A stretch of DNA of 32,732 bases from an uncultured Gemmatimonadota bacterium (GTDB lineage Bacteria; Gemmatimonadota; Gemmatimonadetes; Gemmatimonadales; Gemmatimonadaceae), in assembly GCA_937867645.1 (NCBI GenBank), contig CALMKE010000231.1, forward strand, positions 1-32,732, written 5' to 3'. The notes beneath the pieces are model-generated. The model made no database searches, was not told the origin of the DNA, and worked only from the letters and a program-made list of their open reading frames with translations. A program made the translations under genes and the position numbers. Every line of letters begins with the position of its first letter. The stretch's first letter is position 1. Below, in pieces: positions 25,656 through 32,732 of the stretch.

Positions 25656-26207
25656 ATGATGAATCGGATTCGTATCGCGGCGGCCGCCGCCGCAATGCTC
25701 ATCGGCGCCGCAACGGTCGTCGAAGCCCAGAACCCGGCGCCCCAGAAAGGCGAGCGCGGTGACAGAGAGCACCGTGGCGCTCAGGGGATGATGGACAGCC
25801 TGAACCTGACCAACGCGCAGAAGGAGCAGATCCAGGCGATCCGCGCGAAGTATCGGCTGCGTTTCGAAGCGCTCCGCGACAGCACGCGCCCCAACGCGCA
25901 GGCCGCGCGCGCCGCGCGCCAGGCCGGCGATACGGCTGCCGCCCGCGCGGCGATGGAGCGCGTTCGCGCCCAGGGAACCGCGGTAGCGGCTCTGCGCCAG
26001 CAGGAGCAGGCCGAAGTGCGGGCCGTCCTTACGGCCGACCAGCGAGCGAGGTTCGACGCGAAGCACGCGCAGATGCGCGAGCGCATGGCGCAGCGCGATT
26101 CCGCCGGTAAGGCGCAACGGCGCGGCATGCGCGGTCGCCGCCCGATGGGTGGCGCGCGTCCGGCGCGTCCGGCGCGTCCGGCGAGACCGGCTCAACCACG
26201 CGGTTAG
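25656..26207 (+). CDS. Periplasmic Spy/CpxP-like LTxxQ-motif protein
   Basis: 183 aa. A signal peptide (MMNRIRIAAAAAAMLIGAATVVEAQ) is followed by two LTxxQ-type motifs: LNLTNAQKEQIQAIRAKYRLRFEALRDS and VLTADQRARFDAKHAQMRERM, with helical, Ala/Arg/Gln-rich sequence between. Spy and CpxP are periplasmic chaperones and stress sensors. The tail is Arg-rich with a PAR repeat (9-bp DNA unit cgtccggcg repeated around 26157-26185), which is length-variable in principle. Start ATG at 25656 (or the next codon, 25659) follows gattggaggc, a good SD. Probably monocistronic, ended by the terminator at 26234-26261. Confidence 0.88.
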   Translation: MMNRIRIAAAAAAMLIGAATVVEAQNPAPQKGERGDREHRGAQGMMDSLNLTNAQKEQIQAIRAKYRLRFEALRDSTRPNAQAARAARQAGDTAAARAAMERVRAQGTAVAALRQQEQAEVRAVLTADQRARFDAKHAQMRERMAQRDSAGKAQRRGMRGRRPMGGARPARPARPARPAQPRG

Positions 26208-26233
26208 GTCGGACGGTCAGGAACGAGCACGAG

Positions 26234-26261
26234 CCGGGATCCGAAAGGGTCCCGGTTTTTT
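26234..26261 (+). terminator. Rho-independent terminator after the Spy-like gene
   Basis: CCGGGATCC (26234-26242), loop GAAA, GGGTCCCGG (26247-26255): nine pairs including one G-T wobble, with a GNRA-type loop and six T residues directly after (26256-26261). A textbook intrinsic terminator. Confidence 0.93.
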
Positions 26262-26294
26262 CATTCAGCCGCCCCATGCGGCTATTTTCGATGC

Positions 26295-27878
26295 GTGGAT
26301 AACCTCGGCGCCACGGAGCTCGCCGGAATAATCGGGCTCATTGGACTGGTGGTGGTGATCGCCGCCGCGCTCTCGGGCCCGATGGATCGCGTCGGAGTGC
26401 CGCAGGCGGCGATTTTTCTGGCGCTCGGCGCGTTGCTCGGGCCGCACGCGCTCGGCCTGGTGGATTTCGGCTTCGACTCGGTCGCGCTTGGCGCCATCGT
26501 GATCGTGAGCCTCGTGTTGGTGCTCTTCTCCGATTCGGTGGCGGTCGATTACTCCGGCCTGCGGCGGCACGCGAAAGTCGCGGCGGTGGCGCTGGGGCCC
26601 GGAACGTTGCTCACCGCGCTGCTGATCGCGGGCGGGGCGATGCTGCTCATTCCGCTTCCGGTTCCCGGCGCGCTTCTCCTGGGCGCCGCGCTTGCCTCCA
26701 CCGATCCCGTGATGATGCGCGGCCTGCTGCGCCAGCAGAACGTGCCGACCGCAGCGTCATTGGCTCTTCGGGTGGAGAGCGGACTGAACGATCTGGTGGT
26801 CCTGCCCATAGTTCTGCTCGCGATGGCGGTGATGGAGCGCGGCGGGAGTCTGCCGCTGTCGGAGGCGACCGTGGTTTCCGCGCGGATCTTCCTGCTGGGC
26901 CCCGCCGTCGGCGCGGCGGTCGGTCTCGTTTCCGTGCGCGTCCTCGAGAGCGTGCGAGCCCGCTTCGGAATGCGGCGCGATTACGAGGCGCTGTACGTGA
27001 TCGGCGTCGCGTTCAGCTCGTACGCCGCCGCCGAGATGCTGCACGGCTCCGGATTCATGGCGGCCTTCTCGGCCGGTCTCACCGTCGCGCTTCTCGACGT
27101 CGAGCTGTGCGATTGTTTCACCGAGTACGGGCAGGCCACGAGCGAGATGTTCCTGCTGTTCGCGTTCGTCGCGTTCGGCGCGTCATTGATCTGGCTTGGC
27201 CTCGAAATCCTGACGGCCCGCACCGTTGCGTTCGCGGTGTTTGCGGTATTGGTGCGGTCCGGCGTGATGGCGCTGGCGATGGGACCGCTGCGACTGGATC
27301 CGGTGAGCAGGCGGCTGGTGGTATGGTACGGTCCGCGCGGCCTCAATTCGCTGCTGCTGGCGCTGCTGCCGGTGTTCGCCGGGATCGCGGGGGCGGAGGA
27401 GCTGTTCTCGTTCGCCGCGCTGACCGTCCTCCTTTCGCTCGCGCTGCACGGTTTCCTGCTCGTCAAGCTTACGCGCGGACTGCCGGAGCGCGCGGTGACG
27501 GGCGAGGTGCCTGTCGCGGGCGGCGCGGCGACTTCGCCCGCCGGGGGCGAGACAATCACGCTCGACGAGATCGCGCGTTTGCGTGATTCGGGAGAAGACG
27601 TAATAGTGCTCGACGTCCGTACGGACAAGTCCTACGACTCGTCCGACCGGAAAGCGAAAGGAGCGTTGCGTGTTCCGCCCGGCAGAGTCGTGGAGAGCGC
27701 TGCAAGTCTCGCGTTGCCGAGGAATGCGTGGCTCGCCGCGTACTGTACCTGACGGCACGAAGCCACAAGCGCCCGGGTGGCGCGAGAGCTGAGAGCGGCG
27801 GGCTGGCCCAAGGCGCGCGCCATCAAGGGAGGGTGGACCGCCTGGCAGGAGAGTGGGTTACCCACGGAGAACAAGTAG
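26295..27878 (+). CDS. Cation/proton-antiporter-like protein fused to a rhodanese domain, with in-frame UGA at codon 486
   Basis: 527-codon frame. Residues 1 to about 400 form a CPA-type Na+/H+ antiporter with about 12 helices: GALLGPHALGLVDFGFDSVALGAIV, GAALASTDPVMMRGLLRQQNVP, LRVESGLNDLVVLPIV (NDL-type motif), GFMAAFSAGLTVALL, VVWYGPRGLNSLLLALL. From about 415 a rhodanese domain: ITLDEIARLRDSGEDVIVLDVRTDKSYD, then WLAAYCT, UGA (27750-27752), and in the same frame RHEATSARVARELRAAGWPKARAIKGGWTAWQESGLPTENK to TAG at 27876. The part after UGA is clearly rhodanese. Related fusions as I recall them read YCTCPxEATSAR, so UGA sits at the second Cys. Either Sec-coding or nonsense; if UGA stops, the product lacks most of the active-site loop. 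GTG start at 26295. Confidence 0.8.
27769..27783 (+). promoter_or_regulatory. SECIS-like hairpin downstream of the in-frame UGA
   Basis: GCGCC (27769-27773), loop CGGGT, GGCGC (27779-27783): five GC pairs. The loop starts 22 nt after the UGA and has G at its second position, both within the ranges described for bacterial SECIS elements. Short GC hairpins are common in a GC-rich genome, so this supports but does not prove Sec insertion. Confidence 0.4.
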
Positions 27879-27948
27879 CGATTCCGATATAGTTGGCGGA
27901 TTACCGGGCGGCTCTTATGTTTGCCTCGCCTAGCTGAAGGGCGACGCA

Positions 27949-30900
27949 ATGGAAGAAAACACCACCGTTACCGGCGAGTTTACCGCCAGATACACCATCG
28001 AGCGCGAGCTCGGCCGCGGCGGCGCCGCAGTCGTGTATCTCGCGCGCGACAACCGGCAGGAACGGCACGTCGCCCTCAAGGTTCTGCACAAGGAGCTGGC
28101 CCAGGCCATCGGCGCGCAGCGCTTCCTGCGTGAGATCAAGCACAGCTCCGCGCTCCAGCACCCGCATCTCCTCACGATCCTGGACTCGGGCGAGTCCCGC
28201 GGGACGCTGTACTTCGTCATGCCGTACATGCCGGACGGATCTCTCCGCACTCGGATCGCGCGGGAGAAGCAGCTTCCAATAGACGACGCGCTGCGGATCA
28301 CGAAGGACGTCGGGGAAGCGCTGGCGTACGCCCATTCGAAGGGCATCGTGCACCGCGACATCAAGCCCGACAACGTGCTTTTCTCGGCGGATCACGCGTG
28401 CCTCGCCGATTTCGGGATCGCGCGCGCAGTGGATTCCGCCGCGGCAGACACGCTCACGTCCACCGGTCTCGTGGTGGGGACGCCCGCGTACATGAGTCCG
28501 GAGCAGGCGAGCGGCGAGAAGACCGTGGACGCGCGGAGCGATCAGTACAGCCTCGGATGCCTGCTGTACGAGATGATCACGGGATTGCCGCCGTTCATCG
28601 GCGCGACGCAGCAGTCGGTGATCTCGCAGCGGTTCACGCAGCCGCCGCCGTCCATGCGCGCGCACAGGCCGAATGTCCCGGACCACGTGGAGCGTGCCGT
28701 GAAGCGCGCACTGGCGGTCGTGCCCGCCGACCGGTTCGCCAGCGTGACTGAATTCCTTGCCGCGCTGAATGATCCGAGCGCCGCGCCCGAGCCGGTGTCA
28801 GTCCATCGAATCCGGCGGCGCTGGTTCGCGGTGGGCGCCGCGGCGGCGATCGTTGCGGTCGTGGTGATCGCGGCGAAGCCGGGAGCGAACTGGGTGCGGG
28901 GCCTGGCCGGGGCGCAGGTGGACACGGCGAAGTTCGTGGTGCTGCCGCTCCGGTCGGAGGCGGATTCGGCCGACGGCGTCCGCGTCGCGGCCGCGATCCA
29001 TGCCGGACTCGGTCGCTGGGCAGACTTGCCGCTCGAGAATCAACTGACCGTCACCGATGCGGTGCGCGATCGCGGCCCGGTCACGTCGCTCGAAGACGCT
29101 TATGGCGTCGCGCGCAAGCTCGGCGCGGGCAAGCTCGTCTGGGGACAAGTGGTACGGGAGGGGGAGCAGACGATAGTGCATGCCGAGCTGTACGACGTGT
29201 CTGCGAGGAAAGGGATCGGTCGTACCAGAGTTGCTCTACCCGGCGGAGAGATCGCCGACACGCTCTTCTTCGACATCGGGACCTCGCTTGCCGGCGCGGG
29301 AGCGATGCCGCGCGGAATGGACGCCGGCGTGCGCGGGACCAGCTCCTGGAGCGCGTGGCAGGCGTACTCGCGTGCCGTCGCCGCTCTCGCCCAGTGGAGG
29401 CTCGCCGAGGCCGAGCGGGATCTGCGGGCGGCGGTGAGCGCCGACCCCGATTTCGGAGTCGCGCAGCTGCATCTAGCCCAGATCCTGAGTTGGACGCGCC
29501 CCGTTGATGATCGCGCCTGGCTGGTCAACGCGCGCCGGGCCGTCGCTTCTCGCTCCGAGCTGCGCGAGCGCGACGCGCAAAGGGCGGAAGCGCTGCTGAG
29601 CTTCGGTCTTCGCGAATTCGACAGGTCCTGCAGGCTGTACAGCTCGCTGGTGCGGCAGGACACGCTGGATCCGGTCGCCTGGTTCTCGCTTGGCGGGTGC
29701 CGGCGCGCCGACAACGTCGTCGTTCCCGACCGGCGCAGCCGCTCCGGGTGGAGCTTCCGAAGCAGCTGGCACGAAGCCGGACTCGCGTTCGCGCGCGCGT
29801 ACGACATTGACCCGAGGCTGCATGCCATTCCGCGCTTCGATTGGGTAAGGCCTGTCTTCGCGATCGACCGCAACAGGATCCGACTTGGGCAAAAGACGGT
29901 TGACGGCCCGCCGGAGTTCGGCGCCCGTCCGAGCCTTGTCGCGGATACGATCGCGTACACGCCATATCCGATGCCGGATTTCGAGCAGGAGAACAGCGCG
30001 TCCTTCAGAGCGCGAATGGCCGAAGCGCTCAATCATAACCGCGACGTGCTGCTGGGAATCACGACAGCGTGGACGCAGACGTACCCGCGCAGCGCGGATG
30101 CCTTCAGGGCTCTGGCCGCGGTGCGGGAGAATCGCGACGAGCTGACCGGGGCGGACGCGTCCGCGGGCGCGCTGCCCGCGCTCAATCGCGCGATGGAGCT
30201 GGCCGGCACGAAGGCCGACAGCCTGGCGATTGGGGAGGCCGAGACTCGCGTCCTGCTGAAGCTCGGACTATTCACCCGCGCCAGAAGCCTCGCCGATTCA
30301 GTTCTCGCGCAGCTCGGAGCCCCATCGGTCGCGAACTGGAAATCGATAGCGCGACTGGCCGCCTTGACCGGCCGCGTCTCCGCGTTAGAGTCGTCGCTGC
30401 AGTTCTTCCCGTCGGAGCACGCGGGCGCGCGCGGGCTCGATCAGTCGGTCGGGAAAGCGGGCGGCCAGCTGTTGGCGCGGGCAGCGCTCCCCATATGCGG
30501 ACAGAGCGCGGCAGCGGCCGAGCAAACGCTGCGCACGCTGATACAGACCAGGGTGCGGCCCGAAGACCGTAACGTGGCGAACACGCGCGTGCTCGGCCAC
30601 GGCCTCAGCTATATGGCCTTGTGCACGGGCGGCAGGGCGATGGCGTCCGCGACGCGGGACGAGAGTCCGATCGCGCGGGCGCAGATCGCTTTCGCCCGCG
30701 GGGAGCTGGCTACTGCCCGCGCGATCCTCGACTCGCTGGACCGCGACAGGGAGACCATGCGGCCCGGTGACATGGCCGTCAACCTTGCCGTCCGGCACGC
30801 GGCCGTACGACTGAACCTCGGGGACACCGCGTCCGCCGTGCAAATCCTGGACAACACTCTCGAGGCGATTCCAACGTTGAGCGCGTCGATCTTCGGCGAG

Positions 30901-31095
30901 CATCCGCTCGAGCCCGCGATGCTGCTGCGCGCGATCGTCATGCGCGCCGACCTCGCGGCCGGGACCGATCCCGCTGCCGCCCGCCGATGGTCCCGCGTAG
31001 TGCTGGAACTGTGGCGTAACGCCGAGGCACCGCTGAAGCCAACCCTTGCGAGAATGGAGAGATTGTCGCAAATCGGGTCAGTCAGATCGCGCTAA
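27949..31095 (+). CDS. PknB-type Ser/Thr protein kinase with transmembrane segment and large extracytoplasmic TPR-like domain
   Basis: 1048 aa. Kinase domain residues 15-275, apparently active: Gly-loop LGRGGAAVVY (21-30), K44 (VALKVL), E62, HRDIKPDN (H135-D137), DFG (154-156), SPEQ (183-186) and DARSDQYSLG. One membrane helix follows (about 292-309). The outer ~740 residues begin with a region recalling adenylate-cyclase/TolB-like N-terminal modules (FVVLPLRSEADSADGVRVAAAIHAGLGRW ... KLGAGKLVWGQV) and continue with Ala/Leu-rich helical repeats of TPR type (YSRAVAALAQWRLAEAERDLRAAVSADPDFGVAQLHLAQIL). SD gaaggg; TATAGT at 27888-27893 may be a -10. Two lipoprotein genes follow 19 bp after its stop. 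Confidence 0.92.
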   Translation: MEENTTVTGEFTARYTIERELGRGGAAVVYLARDNRQERHVALKVLHKELAQAIGAQRFLREIKHSSALQHPHLLTILDSGESRGTLYFVMPYMPDGSLRTRIAREKQLPIDDALRITKDVGEALAYAHSKGIVHRDIKPDNVLFSADHACLADFGIARAVDSAAADTLTSTGLVVGTPAYMSPEQASGEKTVDARSDQYSLGCLLYEMITGLPPFIGATQQSVISQRFTQPPPSMRAHRPNVPDHVERAVKRALAVVPADRFASVTEFLAALNDPSAAPEPVSVHRIRRRWFAVGAAAAIVAVVVIAAKPGANWVRGLAGAQVDTAKFVVLPLRSEADSADGVRVAAAIHAGLGRWADLPLENQLTVTDAVRDRGPVTSLEDAYGVARKLGAGKLVWGQVVREGEQTIVHAELYDVSARKGIGRTRVALPGGEIADTLFFDIGTSLAGAGAMPRGMDAGVRGTSSWSAWQAYSRAVAALAQWRLAEAERDLRAAVSADPDFGVAQLHLAQILSWTRPVDDRAWLVNARRAVASRSELRERDAQRAEALLSFGLREFDRSCRLYSSLVRQDTLDPVAWFSLGGCRRADNVVVPDRRSRSGWSFRSSWHEAGLAFARAYDIDPRLHAIPRFDWVRPVFAIDRNRIRLGQKTVDGPPEFGARPSLVADTIAYTPYPMPDFEQENSASFRARMAEALNHNRDVLLGITTAWTQTYPRSADAFRALAAVRENRDELTGADASAGALPALNRAMELAGTKADSLAIGEAETRVLLKLGLFTRARSLADSVLAQLGAPSVANWKSIARLAALTGRVSALESSLQFFPSEHAGARGLDQSVGKAGGQLLARAALPICGQSAAAAEQTLRTLIQTRVRPEDRNVANTRVLGHGLSYMALCTGGRAMASATRDESPIARAQIAFARGELATARAILDSLDRDRETMRPGDMAVNLAVRHAAVRLNLGDTASAVQILDNTLEAIPTLSASIFGEHPLEPAMLLRAIVMRADLAAGTDPAAARRWSRVVLELWRNAEAPLKPTLARMERLSQIGSVRSR

Positions 31096-31114
31096 CCTTC
31101 GGCAAGGAGACGTG

Positions 31115-31864
31115 GTGAGACTCTGTGCGAGAAATGCGGTGCGAGCCGTGGCGCTCGCGATGGCGGCTCTGGTCGCGGCATCGTGCGGAGGCACCAATCC
31201 TCCCCCGGGCGGCACGCCGCCGACGGGCGCGTTGGGCATCCCGGGCGATTCGCTGCACAAGCTGGCCACGAACCCGGCGCTGTGGCCGGTAAAGCAATCG
31301 GCCGAGCGGAATTGCGAGGGATCGTGGCTGTGCTGGATTCCGTTCGGCAGGAAAGTAGAGGTGGACATCTATGCCGATACCGGAGCACGCAACACGAGCG
31401 CCAATCCGACTGCGTCAGGCCCCGTACTAATCGGCAAGTTCGACAACCGCGGGAAGTTCTCGGAGCGCCGGTATAATCTCACGAACGGGCCGTACGACTT
31501 CCTGTTGTTCGTCTATCCGGTTGCCGGAAGCCGTGAGGGCCGCTGGGTGGTCGAGAGAGTCGCGAAAGCGCCCACGGGCGGCAGCTATGAGCACGAGCAG
31601 GTCTCCGAGGGGCGCTACAAGGGCTGCGATCATCCTACCACCACCTACAACAAGTCCTTCGGGGAATTCCGAACGTGCGCGATGGGACCGCCCCCGCCGC
31701 CGCCCGGCGTGACGCGTACCGGCGCTCGCGCGACTGGCGGAGTACAGCACGCGGGTCTGGGGCTGTCCTCATTCTTCAGCGCGGTCAGCCTGCTGCTGTC
31801 CGAAAGCGGCGATCCCGCGTGGTTCACCTGCAAAGCAGGATGTTGCGTAGCGGACGCGTTATAG
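31115..31864 (+). CDS. Cysteine-rich lipoprotein, paralogue 1, with C-terminal WFTCxxGCC tail
   Basis: 249 aa from GTG 31115 (GTG 31112 is also possible; SD aaggag). N-terminal MRLCARNAVRAVALAMAALV followed by AASC is a lipoprotein signal (C24 lipidated). The mature protein has seven Cys: CEGSWLC, KGC, RTC and terminal WFTCKAGCC, ending VADAL. A Pro-rich linker (GPPPPPPG) precedes the tail. A segment GPVLIGKFDNRGKFSERRYNLTNGPYDFLLFVYP aligns with the next gene's product, which shares the Cys order. I do not recognise the family. It lies just downstream of the kinase gene and is probably co-transcribed. Confidence 0.8.
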   Translation: MRLCARNAVRAVALAMAALVAASCGGTNPPPGGTPPTGALGIPGDSLHKLATNPALWPVKQSAERNCEGSWLCWIPFGRKVEVDIYADTGARNTSANPTASGPVLIGKFDNRGKFSERRYNLTNGPYDFLLFVYPVAGSREGRWVVERVAKAPTGGSYEHEQVSEGRYKGCDHPTTTYNKSFGEFRTCAMGPPPPPPGVTRTGARATGGVQHAGLGLSSFFSAVSLLLSESGDPAWFTCKAGCCVADAL

Positions 31865-31899
31865 ACCGACTCCATGCAATCACTTCAACGGAGCGAAGA

Positions 31900-32619
31900 A
31901 TGAAATCGAGGACACCTGCTGCTATCGGGCGCTTAGCCGGTGCGCTGCTATTGACCGCGGCCATGGCCTGCGCGGGCGACAAGGCGGGGCCTCCGGACAG
32001 CACCGCGGCCGCGGCGGCGCCTGCGGCCTCGGCGGTGTTGCAGTCGCCGGTTCACAACATCCCCCCGGCAACCATTGCTGCGGCGCTGAACAATGCCGGG
32101 AAATGGACCAGCAAGCCGACGGAGGCAGAGCGGCGGTGCAAAGGAACGACGGCCTGCGACAACGAGGCTTCACCCGCGAGGGTGAAGGTAAGAGTCTGGG
32201 CAGAGACGAATGCCATGAATGTCGCTTTCGGAAGCGTGGGTGCGAGCGACGCCATCCTCATCGGGAAAATACAGAGCCTGGGCGCGCAAACTACGCGTAC
32301 ATACAACCTCTCCAACAACCGGCCGCACGCGGTGTACCTGGTGGACTCACTCGGGACGCCCTACTACGAGATTTGGGACGTGAACGGCCAGAGCAAGACC
32401 CGGGTAGCCGCGGGGAAGGTGAAGGAGTGCGGCCACAACCGGGAGTGGCAGTACTCGTTTGCTGTCTTCGCGACGTGTGAGACCTCGCCGACTAAGCACC
32501 TTGTTGCCGGCGCCGGCGATTCGGCATTCACGTGGGCGAGTTCTGACGCGGTGACCCATGACGATGGTCCGATCTGGTTTACCTGCACCTCGGGGTGCTG
32601 CACTGCGGAGATTCTGTAA
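31900..32619 (+). CDS. Cysteine-rich lipoprotein, paralogue 2, with C-terminal WFTCxxGCC tail
   Basis: 239 aa. MKSRTPAAIGRLAGALLLTA followed by AMAC is a lipoprotein signal. The mature part is Ala/Pro-rich at first, then CKGTTAC, SDAILIGKIQSLGAQTTRTYNLSN (aligns with LIGKFDNRGKFSERRYNLTN of the upstream protein), ECGHNREWQYSFAVFATC and finally DGPIWFTCTSGCCTAEIL at the very C-terminus. All seven Cys of paralogue 1 have a counterpart in order, while the rest has drifted. SD cggagcgaaga precedes the ATG at 31900. Function unknown; disulfide-bonded or metal-binding surface protein is possible. Ends 21 bp before the terminator. Confidence 0.85.
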   Translation: MKSRTPAAIGRLAGALLLTAAMACAGDKAGPPDSTAAAAAPAASAVLQSPVHNIPPATIAAALNNAGKWTSKPTEAERRCKGTTACDNEASPARVKVRVWAETNAMNVAFGSVGASDAILIGKIQSLGAQTTRTYNLSNNRPHAVYLVDSLGTPYYEIWDVNGQSKTRVAAGKVKECGHNREWQYSFAVFATCETSPTKHLVAGAGDSAFTWASSDAVTHDDGPIWFTCTSGCCTAEIL

Positions 32620-32640
32620 ACAGGGCTGACCCGGTAGCAA

Positions 32641-32673
32641 AAAAAACGGGCCGAGAATATCGGCCCGTTTTTT
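32641..32673. terminator. Bidirectional intrinsic terminator
   Basis: A-run, stem CGGGCCGA (32647-32654), loop gaata, TCGGCCCG (32660-32667), T-run (32668-32673). The A and T runs on either side let it work on both strands: for the lipoprotein operon (plus) and the tRNA-Asn gene (minus). Confidence 0.93.
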
Positions 32674-32688
32674 CATATGCTTATCCAG

Positions 32689-32732
32689 CTCCCGAGGAGG
32701 GACTCGAACCCCCGACCCGGTGATTAACAGTC
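32689..32732 (-). tRNA. tRNA-Asn (anticodon GTT), 3' part; 5' part beyond the window
   Basis: On the minus strand the sequence reads anticodon loop CTGTTAA (anticodon GTT, 32728-32726), variable region, T-arm GGGGG-TTCGAGT-CCCTC, acceptor strand CTCGGGA and discriminator G (32689). The D-arm and 5' acceptor strand are cut off by the window end. G73 fits Asn. CCA is not encoded. Confidence 0.9.

Noticed and set aside
27753-27878. Frameshift as the cause of the interrupted rhodanese
   Set aside because: The rhodanese sequence continues in the same frame after the UGA, so no indel is needed. Only a single codon is unusual.

Overview
This is a GC-rich bacterial chromosomal window with densely packed genes. 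The organism is probably a member of Gemmatimonadota or a related environmental phylum. That is an inference from the mix of an ffh-rpsP-rimM-trmD/rplS-rnhB-purEK backbone, a TonB receptor with a carboxypeptidase-like N-terminal domain, a large PknB-type kinase, LTxxQ periplasmic proteins and an NSS transporter with a small subunit. No rRNA or phylogenetic marker settles it.

Layout. 1-2291: 3' end of ffh, then rpsP, rimM and trmD. 2310-5499: a long quasi-palindrome, an M20 peptidase, a head-to-head hslR, and a cytochrome c/Vgb-like propeller fusion. 5505-6890: a second quasi-palindrome split by a complete IS110-group element. 6916-10512: rplS, rnhB, purE, purK and a DHp-REC protein. 10543-13484: Fur-box-controlled TonB receptor and a cupredoxin lipoprotein. 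13477-16444 (minus): PAP2 phosphatase and two GT4 glycosyltransferases. 16549-19001: an anchored protein, a YetF-like protein, tRNA-Lys(TTT) and an MFS transporter. 18990-22575 (mostly minus): a third quasi-palindrome, NSS transporter with a 52-aa partner, moaC and holB. 22622-26207: a small hydrophilic protein, a PfpI-like protein, a membrane protein with a winged-helix regulator, uppS, a fourth quasi-palindrome and a Spy-like protein. 26295-27878: an antiporter-rhodanese fusion with an in-frame UGA. 27949-32619: a Ser/Thr kinase and two paralogous cysteine-rich lipoproteins. The window ends in a terminator and a partial tRNA-Asn on the minus strand.

Three things stand out. (1) The IS110 element sits in one arm of a palindrome, so its ends can be read to the base (5536-6733, CT core on the transposase strand). 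Its upstream non-coding end folds on paper into two guide loops whose sequences match the target and donor sites, as expected for a bridge RNA. (2) Five intergenic regions carry degenerate 7-bp-periodic repeats. Four of them fold into long quasi-palindromes, and one of these is the IS110 target. (3) A rhodanese domain fused to a Na+/H+-antiporter-like protein continues past an in-frame UGA placed beside the active-site Cys, with a SECIS-like hairpin just downstream. This is either a selenoprotein or a fresh nonsense mutation.

All calls come from reading the sequence; no database or folding program was run.
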